A DNA stretch of 64,000 nt. It comes from JAGFIY01 sp964499285 (lineage in GTDB: Bacteria > Bacteroidota > Ignavibacteria > Ignavibacteriales > Melioribacteraceae). Every line of letters begins with the position of its first letter. Position 1 is the stretch's first letter. The position numbers were made by a program, and so were the translations under genes. The notes beneath the pieces are model-generated. The model made no database searches. It was not told the origin of the DNA and saw nothing but the letters and a program-made list of their open reading frames with translations. The stretch spans positions 32,117 through 96,116 of the forward strand of contig CAZCLA010000008.1 in the NCBI GenBank assembly GCA_964499285.1. The letters run 5' to 3'. Of this stretch, positions 16,362 to 25,213 are shown one piece after another.

Positions 16362-18742
16362 GAAATTTCCCGTTAATAAAATTCACGATTTTATTTGCCA
16401 TAGGAATTTTATTGACGCGTTTTATTAACATAGATGAAACTGCCCTTATTTACATCAGTGTATCACTATTATTTTTATCTTCATTAGTGTTTGTCAGGAG
16501 AATCCACGCAGTAATTTCTGGGTTATCTATTATTCTTTTAATTATTTGCTTAGGATTTGTTTCAGCAAGATATATAACTTTTTCTGAAGGAAAGTATCCG
16601 TTCAAAAAAATGAAGATCACTAAATCCACAATGTGGGGAAAAGTGCGTTCCATTGAACTAAGTAGAGAAAATCACATTGCTTTCTTGGTTGAAAGCGATT
16701 CGGTGAGGAAAAATTCTATAACTCATCCGACAAAAGGAATTTATTTAGCCAAAGTATATGATCAAAATACTTTAAGACTCAAAAATAAATATGAACTTCT
16801 CGCAGTAGGAAATTCAGTTCAAATTGATGGAACAATTTCGAAAGGAAGAGAACAACGAAATCCTGGAGAATTTGATTACAATAAGTACTTAAAATCAATT
16901 AGTGTCTCGGGTTTGATAAATGCATATAAAAACAGCGATCTAAAGATAATAGATGAAAATGAGGAATTAATTCCGAATATAATATTTTCCATTAGAAAAT
17001 CGATTGACGCAAAATTTAAGGAATTATATTCCGAAGAGGCAGCATTGCTGCTGCGAGGACTTCTGCTTGCTGATAGAAGCGAAATAGATTATGAAACGCG
17101 GGAAAAATTTGTAAACAGCGGGGTTATCCATGTACTGGCAGTTTCCGGACTTCACGTTGGATATATAATTCTTATATTTCTGTTTGTTTTTGGTAGAATG
17201 AATATTTATTTGAAGTACATTCTTACGATTACCGGCTTATTGTTCTTTGTTATACTCACTGGTTCACCCCCGTCTGTTTTCCGGGCATCTGTTATGGCTA
17301 TCATTTTAATTATTTCTGAATGGTCTAATAGAAATTATAATGTATTCAATTCGCTAGCTATTGCAGCTTTAATTTTACTCGTACTTAATCCAAACGAACT
17401 ATTCAATCCCGGATTTCAATTATCTTTCTCCGCAGTACTGTCTATTCTAATTATTTATCCGAGGTTTAAAAATTTTATAGATAAGTCCAATGTAAAAAAT
17501 AATTTTGTTAAAAATGTACTCTTGTTCGGCAGCGTTTCTTTGGCTGCACAGTTAGGTACGCTTCCTTTTACTTTGATGTATTTTCACAAACTTTCGATAA
17601 TTTCTTTGTTAGCCAATTTGATTGTAATTCCTTTAATTGGTTTTATAGTCGGTTTAGGGATTGCAACAACAATTCTAGCATATTTATCCTTCTGGACAGC
17701 ATCGGTATTTGCTGCTTCAAATCAATTGATTATTGATATACTTTATAGACTAATCAATTTCTCCGGAAACTTGAGTTTTAGTTATCTCTATATTCCTCAA
17801 TTTTCTTATTTAGATATGATCATTTTTTATTTGTTCATTTCCATTCTTTTTTTAATAAAATCACAAAAATTATTTCCGAAATTTCTGATGCTTATTTTAG
17901 CAGTTTTCAATATTGTAATTTTTGTATCCTTGGATGATATAAAGTTATTGAAGGATAACGAATTAACGGTATGTATGATAGATGTAGGGCAAGGGGATGG
18001 AATTTTAGTGAAATTTCCGGACGGGACAACCGGACTTATTGATGCGGGAGATGCATCACAAAATTTCGATAATGGAATGCGCACGATTTATCCACTGATG
18101 AAAACCTTATCTATTGAAAAAATTGATATTGGATTTGTATCGCACTTAGACTCTGATCATTATAAAGGATTTGAATCACTCATAAAAAACGATTTAGTTG
18201 AGAAAATTATAAAGCCTGAAATAGACTCTTCTTTGCAAAAAGATATTGATTTTGAGGATTTGATAAAACGACATAATATTCCATTTGAATATTATTCCCA
18301 CTCATCTTTTATTGTGGGTACTGCAAAAATATATTTTTTGAATGATACCTCGGATGTAGAATATGACTTACTGGATTCAAATAACAAAAGCGGTATTATT
18401 AAAATCGTGCACGGTGATAATACATTCTTGTTTGTTGGAGATGCGGAAAGGAAAGCTGAGAAATTACTGGTCCAAAATTATTCGGAATTTTTAAAATCCG
18501 ATGTCTTGAAAGTCGGGCATCATGGGAGCAGAACAAGCTCAACACTTGAGTTTGTGAAAAAAGTTAATCCAAAGCTCGCTCTTATAAGCGCTGGTGTTGA
18601 AAATAAATTTAATCATCCTGCTTCCGATGTAATTTCTCGATATGATATGATTGGTGCTAATTTGCTCCGAACCGATCAATCTGGAGCAATAATTCTTCGA
18701 TCTGACGGAATTGAATTAGATGTAATTGATTGGAGAAATTAA
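16358..18742 (+). CDS. comEC: ComEC/Rec2-family DNA uptake channel
   Basis: ComEC moves single-stranded DNA across the inner membrane during natural transformation. The 794 residues hold an N-terminal helix pair and soluble OB-like domain (DUF4131) and then the competence domain with LLRGLLLADRSEI and VHVLAVSGLHVGYI-type motifs. A C-terminal metallo-beta-lactamase-like domain has VSHLDSDHYKG and VGHHGSRTSST. All three expected parts are present. The stop overlaps murB by one base. Other competence genes are not seen nearby, so natural competence is not shown. Confidence 0.92.
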   Translation: MRNFPLIKFTILFAIGILLTRFINIDETALIYISVSLLFLSSLVFVRRIHAVISGLSIILLIICLGFVSARYITFSEGKYPFKKMKITKSTMWGKVRSIELSRENHIAFLVESDSVRKNSITHPTKGIYLAKVYDQNTLRLKNKYELLAVGNSVQIDGTISKGREQRNPGEFDYNKYLKSISVSGLINAYKNSDLKIIDENEELIPNIIFSIRKSIDAKFKELYSEEAALLLRGLLLADRSEIDYETREKFVNSGVIHVLAVSGLHVGYIILIFLFVFGRMNIYLKYILTITGLLFFVILTGSPPSVFRASVMAIILIISEWSNRNYNVFNSLAIAALILLVLNPNELFNPGFQLSFSAVLSILIIYPRFKNFIDKSNVKNNFVKNVLLFGSVSLAAQLGTLPFTLMYFHKLSIISLLANLIVIPLIGFIVGLGIATTILAYLSFWTASVFAASNQLIIDILYRLINFSGNLSFSYLYIPQFSYLDMIIFYLFISILFLIKSQKLFPKFLMLILAVFNIVIFVSLDDIKLLKDNELTVCMIDVGQGDGILVKFPDGTTGLIDAGDASQNFDNGMRTIYPLMKTLSIEKIDIGFVSHLDSDHYKGFESLIKNDLVEKIIKPEIDSSLQKDIDFEDLIKRHNIPFEYYSHSSFIVGTAKIYFLNDTSDVEYDLLDSNNKSGIIKIVHGDNTFLFVGDAERKAEKLLVQNYSEFLKSDVLKVGHHGSRTSSTLEFVKKVNPKLALISAGVENKFNHPASDVISRYDMIGANLLRTDQSGAIILRSDGIELDVIDWRN

Positions 18743-19758
18743 TGAGAATTTTAGAAAATTTTTCACTGAGACATCTAAATTCGTTTGGTGTCGACGTTAA
18801 TGCTAGATATTTTATAGAAATAGCAGATTTTAATGATCTAAATAAGGTCTATAATTTTATTCATAACAATGGACTTAAGTGCATTATTTTAGGCGAAGGT
18901 AGTAACAGTCTTTTCATCAATAACATTAACGAAATTGTCCTTCATATTAGCAAAAAAGGCTTCGAAATTGAAGAAACTAGTGCAAATTGGAAAATTACGG
19001 CTTTTGGCGGGCAAAATTGGGATAACCTTATCAAAGCATCAGTGGAGCATGGCATAATAGGACTGGAAAATTTATCATACATTCCTGGAAGTGTTGGTGC
19101 TGCTCCCGTCCAAAATATTGGAGCATACGGAGCAGAGTTAAGTGAGTTTTTTGTTGAATGTACTATTTTCGATCTTACAACTGGGGATATTCGAAAAATG
19201 AATAAATCCGATTGTAAATTTTCATATAGAGATAGTATTTTCAAAAATGAATTAAAAAATCGAATTATAATTCTTTCTGCGAAATTGGAGGTTGGGAAAA
19301 ACAGAAAATTAAACTTTGCATATGAAACGATCGAAAAATTTATTAAAGCCAACAATCTTACAGTTTCAAACTCTACACAATTGAGAGAAATCATAATTTC
19401 TATTAGAAACTCCAAAATACCAATGCCGTTAAAAATTAAAAATGCCGGTAGTTTTTTTAAGAATCCTGCAGCAGATGAAAGGACTATCGAGAAAATTAAG
19501 TCTAAACACAAAGATGCTCCAATTTATAGGCTACCAAATGAGAAGTTCAAAATTTCTGCCGGATGGTTAATAGAAAAATGCGGATTGAAAGGGATTCGTA
19601 AAGGGGACGTAGGTACATATGAAAAACAGGCACTTGTTATTGTTAATTACGGAAATGCATCTGGTCAGGAAATTTATAATTTTGCAATGGATATACAAAA
19701 AAATGTTTATAAAGAATTTGGTATTTTTCTCGAACCGGAAGTAAATATTATCAAATAA
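18742..19758 (+). CDS. murB: UDP-N-acetylenolpyruvoylglucosamine reductase
   Basis: MurB reduces UDP-GlcNAc-enolpyruvate to UDP-MurNAc with FAD and NADPH in peptidoglycan synthesis. FAD-binding motifs are clear: GEGSNSLFIN, YIPGSVGAAPVQNIGAYGAE, YRDSIFK, the catalytic serine region NAGSFFKNP, and the final glutamate in EPEVNII. It matches the type I (E. coli-like) form of about 340 residues. ATG at 18742 is chosen over an upstream TTG at 18730 because GGAG at 18732-18735 is well placed for it. The start overlaps the comEC stop by one base (TAATG). Confidence 0.95.
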   Translation: MRILENFSLRHLNSFGVDVNARYFIEIADFNDLNKVYNFIHNNGLKCIILGEGSNSLFINNINEIVLHISKKGFEIEETSANWKITAFGGQNWDNLIKASVEHGIIGLENLSYIPGSVGAAPVQNIGAYGAELSEFFVECTIFDLTTGDIRKMNKSDCKFSYRDSIFKNELKNRIIILSAKLEVGKNRKLNFAYETIEKFIKANNLTVSNSTQLREIIISIRNSKIPMPLKIKNAGSFFKNPAADERTIEKIKSKHKDAPIYRLPNEKFKISAGWLIEKCGLKGIRKGDVGTYEKQALVIVNYGNASGQEIYNFAMDIQKNVYKEFGIFLEPEVNIIK

Positions 19759-19777
19759 AATAAATGAAGGTAATTTA

Positions 19778-21187
19778 ATGGCTGAAAATAATGAAAATGG
19801 GAAATCGTTTTTTGGTAACATTATTAAAGAACTGACTCAACCGTTTATTGATCTTGCTCATACTTCCAGAGCACTTTTTGGGTTGAATCTTTCATATGTG
19901 CTTGAAGGGATGACATATTTCGGTGTAGTAGGCTTACTTGCTATATTTTTCAACGAGTATGTCGGCTTAGATGACATAGATGCTGGAAGAATGGTCGGCG
20001 TTCTAACGGCGGGAATTACTATTGCAATGTTGTTTCTTGGAGCAACTGTTGATTGGATCGGTCTGAGAAAATCTTTACTAATTTCTCTTACACTTATGCT
20101 TGTTGGACGAGCACTGCTGACTCTTTCGCCAGAAATTGGTGTTCCGGGTCTTTGGCAGTCAGCACATATTTTAGCAATGCTCGGAATACTTGGAATCATA
20201 TTAGGCTATGGAATTTATCAACCAGCTGCATATGCAGGAGTTAAAAAACTTACAACTCCAAAAACTGCTGCAATGGGATATGCAATGCTTTATGCTCTTA
20301 TGAATCTTGGAGGATTCTTACCTGGATTGATTTCACCTCCAATCAGAAAATCGTTTGAGATCACCGGGGTTTTTTGGTTCATGACAATTTTTACAGTTAT
20401 TGGAATCGGTGTAGTCTATTTTATCATCACCAAAAAAGCGATGAAGAATGCAGTTGAGCAGATAAAAGCCGAAGCCGGAACGACTGCTGAGGAAGCTGAA
20501 AAAGATGAAGAAGATGAAATGGCAAAGATGTCAACAAAAGAAAAATTTGCTTACTATATCAAGAATTTTCCGTTGAGAGATCTACGATTTTTATTTTTTA
20601 TTTTCATCTTGATTCCGGTTCAAACCTTGTTTGCTCACAATTGGCTCACGATTCCGCTTTACACAAGCAGGGCATTCGAAGGATTCATCCAAGATAACTT
20701 TGAGTTCTTCGTTAACTTAAACCCAATATTAATTTTTATTCTTACTCCTATGGTTACCGCATTAACTTCAAAGAAGAATACATATACTATGATGATCATT
20801 GGAACTTTTGTAATGGCTGTTCCTACTTTTATTTTAGCTACGGGGCCAACATTCTTTAACCTAATGGCGTATCTAATCATTATGACTATAGGTGAAGCAA
20901 TGTGGCAGCCAAGATTTTTACAATGGGTTGCTGAAATTGCTCCGAAAAATATGACCGGAATTTATATGGGTATCGGACAGTTTCCTTGGTTTTTAACGAA
21001 AATTGTTACAAGCCTTTACTCTGGATGGTTTTTAATGAAATACGTTCCAGCTGATACACCTCCTTCTTTAATGGATTCGGAAATGATGTGGCTTATTTAT
21101 GGCTTTATTGCGGTAATTACTCCTTTAGGATTGTTCCTTGCAAGAGGGTGGATGCAAAAAGGATTCAAAACAAAACATGAGGGATAA
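19778..21187 (+). CDS. MFS transporter, POT (peptide transporter)-like
   Basis: The 469-residue membrane protein has about twelve helices. The N-terminal stretch NLSYVLEGMTYFGVVGLLAIFF resembles the ExxERFxYYG start of proton-dependent oligopeptide transporters, although the ER pair is altered. A large cytoplasmic loop (about residues 225-265), rich in glutamate and lysine, separates the halves. The substrate is unknown, and a peptide or small-solute:proton symporter is the family guess. GAAGG at 19766-19770 supports the ATG. A dipeptidase is encoded two genes downstream, which fits peptide use only loosely. Confidence 0.72.
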   Translation: MAENNENGKSFFGNIIKELTQPFIDLAHTSRALFGLNLSYVLEGMTYFGVVGLLAIFFNEYVGLDDIDAGRMVGVLTAGITIAMLFLGATVDWIGLRKSLLISLTLMLVGRALLTLSPEIGVPGLWQSAHILAMLGILGIILGYGIYQPAAYAGVKKLTTPKTAAMGYAMLYALMNLGGFLPGLISPPIRKSFEITGVFWFMTIFTVIGIGVVYFIITKKAMKNAVEQIKAEAGTTAEEAEKDEEDEMAKMSTKEKFAYYIKNFPLRDLRFLFFIFILIPVQTLFAHNWLTIPLYTSRAFEGFIQDNFEFFVNLNPILIFILTPMVTALTSKKNTYTMMIIGTFVMAVPTFILATGPTFFNLMAYLIIMTIGEAMWQPRFLQWVAEIAPKNMTGIYMGIGQFPWFLTKIVTSLYSGWFLMKYVPADTPPSLMDSEMMWLIYGFIAVITPLGLFLARGWMQKGFKTKHEG

Positions 21188-21189
21188 AA

Positions 21190-21504
21190 TTGATTAAGAA
21201 AATTGATGAATGCGAAGTAATACGAAATAGAGATGGTATTAAATCAAGAAAAATTTTTTCGAATGAAAAATTAGAAATTATTCACATTATTCTTGAACCT
21301 GAAGCCGAATTGGAGAAACATATATCCCATTTTGAAGTTCAATTTTATGTCATATTCGGTGAGGGAATCTATACCATCGGAGAAGAAACTCATGTGTTGA
21401 AACGCGATACTATTGTCGATTGCCCAAAACAAGTAGAACGAAGTTGGAAAAACTTATCGGAAAACAATCTCGAGCTTCTAGTCGTAAAAAGCATAATGAT
21501 ATGA
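21190..21504 (+). CDS. Small cupin-domain protein
   Basis: This is a 104-residue single-domain cupin. The metal-site pattern is partly visible as EKHISHFEVQFYVIFGEG in the first motif, while the second motif (HVLKRDTIVDCPKQVERSW) lacks a clear histidine in the usual place. The start is TTG at 21190, three bases after the transporter stop; no ATG lies nearby in frame. Its stop overlaps the hydE start as ATGA, so the two are probably co-translated. Function is unknown. Confidence 0.75.
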   Translation: MIKKIDECEVIRNRDGIKSRKIFSNEKLEIIHIILEPEAELEKHISHFEVQFYVIFGEGIYTIGEETHVLKRDTIVDCPKQVERSWKNLSENNLELLVVKSIMI

Positions 21505-22598
21505 AAGTGACGAAATTAAATCAAATATTGAGTAAAATTGATTCGGAGGATGAACTCTTAAAAGATGATTTAGGTTTTTTGCTTCAATTGACAGTACGTG
21601 AAGATCTCGATAAACTTTTTCGCAAAGCGTATGAAATAAAACAAAAGTATGTCGGAAACAAAACTTTTTTCAGAGGAATTGTCGAACTCAGTAATATCTG
21701 TAGTAAAGACTGTTTCTACTGTGGAATCAGACGAAGCAATAAAAATGTGAAGAGATTTTCATTAGTGGAAGAGCAGATTCTGACTGCAGCAAAATGGGCT
21801 TATGAAAACAATTACGGATCAGTTGTTCTTCAAAGCGGTGAAAGAAATGATAAAGCTTTTATCGATTTTATTGAAAGAACTTTAAACGAAATTAAAATAC
21901 TCTCCAACGGTGAATTGGGAATTACGATCTCCTTTGGCGAACAGACTTACGAAACTTACAAACGATGGTTCGACGCGGGTGCGCACAGATATTTACTACG
22001 AATTGAAACTTCAAATCCTGAACTTTACAGAAAACTTCATCCTCCCGATCACATATTTGAAGAAAGATTAAATTGCCTCCGAATGATAAAAGAAATCGGT
22101 TATCAGACTGGGACAGGTGTGATGATCGGTCTTCCGTTTCAAACAATCGATGATCTTGTTAATGATCTCCTCTTTTTCAGAGACTTCGACATCGATATGC
22201 TAGGTATGGGACCTTATTTAGTAAATGAAGATACACCACTTGCAAAAGAATTTTTGGATTTTGAAGAAAAGAAAGATGATCAGTACTTTCTTGGATTAAA
22301 AATGATTGCCTGTGCAAGAATTTTATTGAAGGATGTGAACATTGCATCAACAACAGCACTTCAAGCATTGAAATACAGCGGAAGAGAAATGGGACTTCTT
22401 GCCGGTGCAAATATTATTATGCCGAACATTACACCAATGGAATATCGGGAAGCATATCAGCTTTATGACAATAAACCGTGCATTGACGATGATTCCGAAC
22501 TCTGTCTGGATTGTCTTAAACAACGCATCTATGGAATCGAGAGTGAGATTGGTTATGGTGAGTGGGGAGATTCTCCTCATTTCAAGAAAAAACATTAA
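21501..22598 (+). CDS. hydE: Radical SAM protein HydE ([FeFe]-hydrogenase maturase family)
   Basis: HydE is a radical SAM enzyme that acts in building the 2Fe subcluster of [FeFe]-hydrogenase. The radical SAM motif is C67-x3-C71-x2-C74 (CSKDCFYCGI). A second, C-terminal C-x7-C-x2-C pattern (CIDDDSELCLDC) matches the optional second cluster known from Thermotoga HydE. Conserved stretches GSVVLQSGE and TISFGEQTYETYKRW support HydE over biotin synthase or PylB. The frame extends back to 21420, but ATG at 21501 gives the expected N-terminus and an ATGA overlap with the cupin. No hydF, hydG or hydrogenase gene is in this window. Confidence 0.85.
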   Translation: MKVTKLNQILSKIDSEDELLKDDLGFLLQLTVREDLDKLFRKAYEIKQKYVGNKTFFRGIVELSNICSKDCFYCGIRRSNKNVKRFSLVEEQILTAAKWAYENNYGSVVLQSGERNDKAFIDFIERTLNEIKILSNGELGITISFGEQTYETYKRWFDAGAHRYLLRIETSNPELYRKLHPPDHIFEERLNCLRMIKEIGYQTGTGVMIGLPFQTIDDLVNDLLFFRDFDIDMLGMGPYLVNEDTPLAKEFLDFEEKKDDQYFLGLKMIACARILLKDVNIASTTALQALKYSGREMGLLAGANIIMPNITPMEYREAYQLYDNKPCIDDDSELCLDCLKQRIYGIESEIGYGEWGDSPHFKKKH

Positions 22599-22613
22599 AT
22601 AAAACTAGGGAAT

Positions 22614-23810
22614 ATGATGAAATGGTTACTATTGCCTCTGCTTTTGACAATAAGCAATCCGGATACATCTATGGAAGATGAAATGCTCAGGAAAAAAGCA
22701 GCTGAAATTGCCAAGAAAATTATAATTGTTGATACACATATCGATCTTCACTACAGATTAATATCTAAAAGAGATGACATTGCAGACAGATCAAACGAAG
22801 GAAATTTTGATCTCGCTCGGGCAGTCGAAGGTGGACTTAATGCTCCCTTCATTTCAATTTTTACATCACCGAGATATGAAGCAGAAGGTACAAGCAAGTC
22901 AAAAGCTGATGAACTTATTGATTTCATCGAAGAAGTTGTAAGAGTTCATCCCGATAAAACAGCTATCCCGAAGTCTGTTAACGATATCTATGATAATTTT
23001 GCTATGGGGAAAATTTCACTTCCTCTCGGAATGGAAAATGGATCTCCGATTGAAGGTGATCTTAAAAATCTGGAATATTTCTACGATAGAGGAATTCGCT
23101 ACATAACTTTGACTCATGGTTCTAACAACCATATTGGTGACTCGTCATATGATGATGAAGAAAAGTGGGGAGGACTTTCACCGTTTGGTAAAGAAGTTGT
23201 AAAGAATATGAATGAACTAGGTATAATGGTTGATATTTCTCACGTGTCGGATAAAACTTTTTGGGATGTTCTTAAAATAACAAAAGTTCCCGTCATTGCA
23301 TCTCACTCATCTTGTCGTGAATTTACACCCGGTTTTGAACGAAATATGAGTGATGAAATGATTAAAGCTCTGGCAGAAAACGGTGGTACTATCCAGATTA
23401 CCTTCGGCTCTTCATTTTTAAGGAAAGATATCCGTGATAAGATACAAGCAAGAAATGATAATATAAATAATTATGTCCGTGAACATGGTTGGACGATGAG
23501 TGATGATAAAGCTCGCGAGTATAGTCGAAAATACAGGAACGAAAATCCGGTTGGCTATGCCGATGTGAAAGATGTGGCCGCTCATATTGATCATGCAGTA
23601 AAAATTGCAGGTATAGATCATGTTGGAATCGGTTCCGATTTTGATGGAGTAGGAGATAGTCTTCCAACAGGTTTGAAAGATGTTTCCCAATATCCAAACT
23701 TAATCTATGAACTTCTCAAACTTGGTTACAACGAAGAGGAGATTGAAAAAATAATGTCTGGCAATCTCCTTCGTGTTTGGCGCGAAGTTGAAGAATATGG
23801 AAAAAAATAG
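22614..23810 (+). CDS. Membrane dipeptidase, peptidase family M19
   Basis: This is a zinc dipeptidase related to renal dipeptidase, cleaving short dipeptides. It begins with a hydrophobic signal sequence (MKWLLLPLLLTISNP), so it is exported or membrane-anchored. Metal and active-site motifs are present: VDTHIDLHYRL, MENGSPIEGD, TLTHGSNNHIGDS, VDISHVSDKTFWD, ASHSSCREF and GIGSDFDGVG. Length 398 is normal. The 15-base gap after hydE suggests one transcript, although no functional link is evident. Confidence 0.93.
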   Translation: MMKWLLLPLLLTISNPDTSMEDEMLRKKAAEIAKKIIIVDTHIDLHYRLISKRDDIADRSNEGNFDLARAVEGGLNAPFISIFTSPRYEAEGTSKSKADELIDFIEEVVRVHPDKTAIPKSVNDIYDNFAMGKISLPLGMENGSPIEGDLKNLEYFYDRGIRYITLTHGSNNHIGDSSYDDEEKWGGLSPFGKEVVKNMNELGIMVDISHVSDKTFWDVLKITKVPVIASHSSCREFTPGFERNMSDEMIKALAENGGTIQITFGSSFLRKDIRDKIQARNDNINNYVREHGWTMSDDKAREYSRKYRNENPVGYADVKDVAAHIDHAVKIAGIDHVGIGSDFDGVGDSLPTGLKDVSQYPNLIYELLKLGYNEEEIEKIMSGNLLRVWREVEEYGKK

Positions 23811-23839
23811 AATAAAATTTATAGTATAAACAGCCCTAT

Positions 23840-24163
23840 TTAATCTTCCAAAACGACTGCTGTCCCGCTGGCCGTTACCATAAGCATTCCACCACCTTGA
23901 CCGAGAGTTTCATAATCCAAATCCACCGCAATAACAGCATTTCCTCCCATTCTTGAAGCTTGGTCTTCCATCTCTTTTAGGGCTATTTCTTTCGCTTGCC
24001 TCAATTCTTTTTCGTAAGCAGCAGATCTACCGCCGACTATATCTCTAATTCCGGCAAAAAAATCACGGAAAATGTTTGCGCCCAAAATTGCCTCTCCCGA
24101 AACAATTCCTAAGTATTTTGTGATTTTTTTACCGTCGATGGAATTTGTTGTAGTTAGTAGCAT
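23840..24163 (-). CDS. YbjQ-family (UPF0145) protein
   Basis: This 107-residue protein belongs to the YbjQ family, small proteins that form pentamers and are often annotated as heavy-metal-binding domains, with no firm function. Typical stretches are YLGIVSGEAILGANIFRDFFA, GGRSAAYEKELRQA, MEDQASRMGGNAVIAVDLDYE and the C-terminal VTASGTAVVLE. It is monocistronic, convergent with the dipeptidase and divergent from the next gene. Confidence 0.88.
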   Translation of the reverse strand: MLLTTTNSIDGKKITKYLGIVSGEAILGANIFRDFFAGIRDIVGGRSAAYEKELRQAKEIALKEMEDQASRMGGNAVIAVDLDYETLGQGGGMLMVTASGTAVVLED

Positions 24164-24297
24164 ATCGTCTCCTAAAATTATTGTCTTAATGAAATTATAA
24201 TTGTTAAATTATTACATCAAAAATAATAATACATTTTTCGTTAAATTACATATTCATTTAATACAAATAAATAATTTATTCGTCTACTCTTAACTTG

Positions 24298-25206
24298 ATG
24301 AAGCTAGAAAAACAGTATATCATACAAGCGGTCACAATTGCGGCAAATAATCTTCGATTAAGTTCCGAAAAAATTGAAGTTGTTTCATTATTTAAAAAGC
24401 ATCTTACCAACTGCGAAGATATTGAAAATGAGATAAGCCGGATGAAAAAGATAACCGAGTTATCGAAATTAGCCGTAAAGCTCGGGAGATTGATTGAATA
24501 CATTAAATCCGATCATATCGATTTTTTAAGATTGACAGAAACATTCAAGGAGCAGAGTCACACTTTAACTATCGAACTAAGTAATATGCTCGATTTTGTC
24601 ACTCCAATAAAATTTAAAGAGATTACGAGCAAACTTTCTGAACAAGAGATCGCCGTTCAATTAAAACAAAATGTACAAAGAGAAGAAGCACTTGATAAAA
24701 TTCAAGAAAAAGTAGAGGTGAACGAAACCTCAGAATCGAATAAAGAGGATAAAAAAACAAAAATTACGAAGGAAGATATCGATCAAATAGAAAAGAATAA
24801 ACAAGAATTTTTGTTCGAAGATCTAGACAAAGAAGAAGAGTTTGATTTTGAAAATTATGAAAAAACTATTCTTGCTCCCGTAAAAAAGCTTGAAGATTTG
24901 TTGAAACGATTTCCAAAAAAAGAATTTCTTGAGGAAGAAGTCGATGATTTTATGGAAAAGATGTTATTCAACAGCAAGTTTTCTTACAAGGTTGGCTTCG
25001 ATATAATCGGTAAAATGCACAAGACTATCGCTTCAGCATTACTTGCAATAAAAAACGATGAAATAGAAACAACTGAAGATACAACTGAAGGAATTCGTGC
25101 TTGTCTCATAGTAATTGTTGCCGTCGTGCGGGGAAAAGAAGTTGATATATCAAGTTATCTTAAAAAAGCGGAAAAATTCAGTAAGATTGTTTTAAAAGAA
25201 AATTAG
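24298..25206 (+). CDS. Hypothetical helical protein with charged linker
   Basis: I do not recognise this protein of 302 residues. The N-terminal ~120 residues look helical and moderately hydrophobic (RLSSEKIEVVSLFKKH, LAVKLGRLIEYI). Residues ~135-180 are a lysine- and glutamate-rich, probably disordered linker. The C-terminal ~110 residues are again helical (FDIIGKMHKTIASALLAIKN, IRACLIVIVAVVRGKEVDI). There is no signal peptide or membrane segment, so it is likely cytoplasmic. ATG at 24298 is preferred over the TTG immediately before it. It lies 7 bases before manC. Confidence 0.7.
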   Translation: MKLEKQYIIQAVTIAANNLRLSSEKIEVVSLFKKHLTNCEDIENEISRMKKITELSKLAVKLGRLIEYIKSDHIDFLRLTETFKEQSHTLTIELSNMLDFVTPIKFKEITSKLSEQEIAVQLKQNVQREEALDKIQEKVEVNETSESNKEDKKTKITKEDIDQIEKNKQEFLFEDLDKEEEFDFENYEKTILAPVKKLEDLLKRFPKKEFLEEEVDDFMEKMLFNSKFSYKVGFDIIGKMHKTIASALLAIKNDEIETTEDTTEGIRACLIVIVAVVRGKEVDISSYLKKAEKFSKIVLKEN

Positions 25207-25213
25207 GTAGGAT

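Noticed and set aside
18942..19511. Minus-strand open frame (189 codons) opposite murB
   Set aside because: It is fully contained in murB, whose motifs are clear; no ribosome site or family match was seen.
21420..21500. 27 extra N-terminal codons for hydE
   Set aside because: They overlap the cupin gene and do not resemble HydE; the ATG at 21501 gives the usual N-terminus and an ATGA junction.
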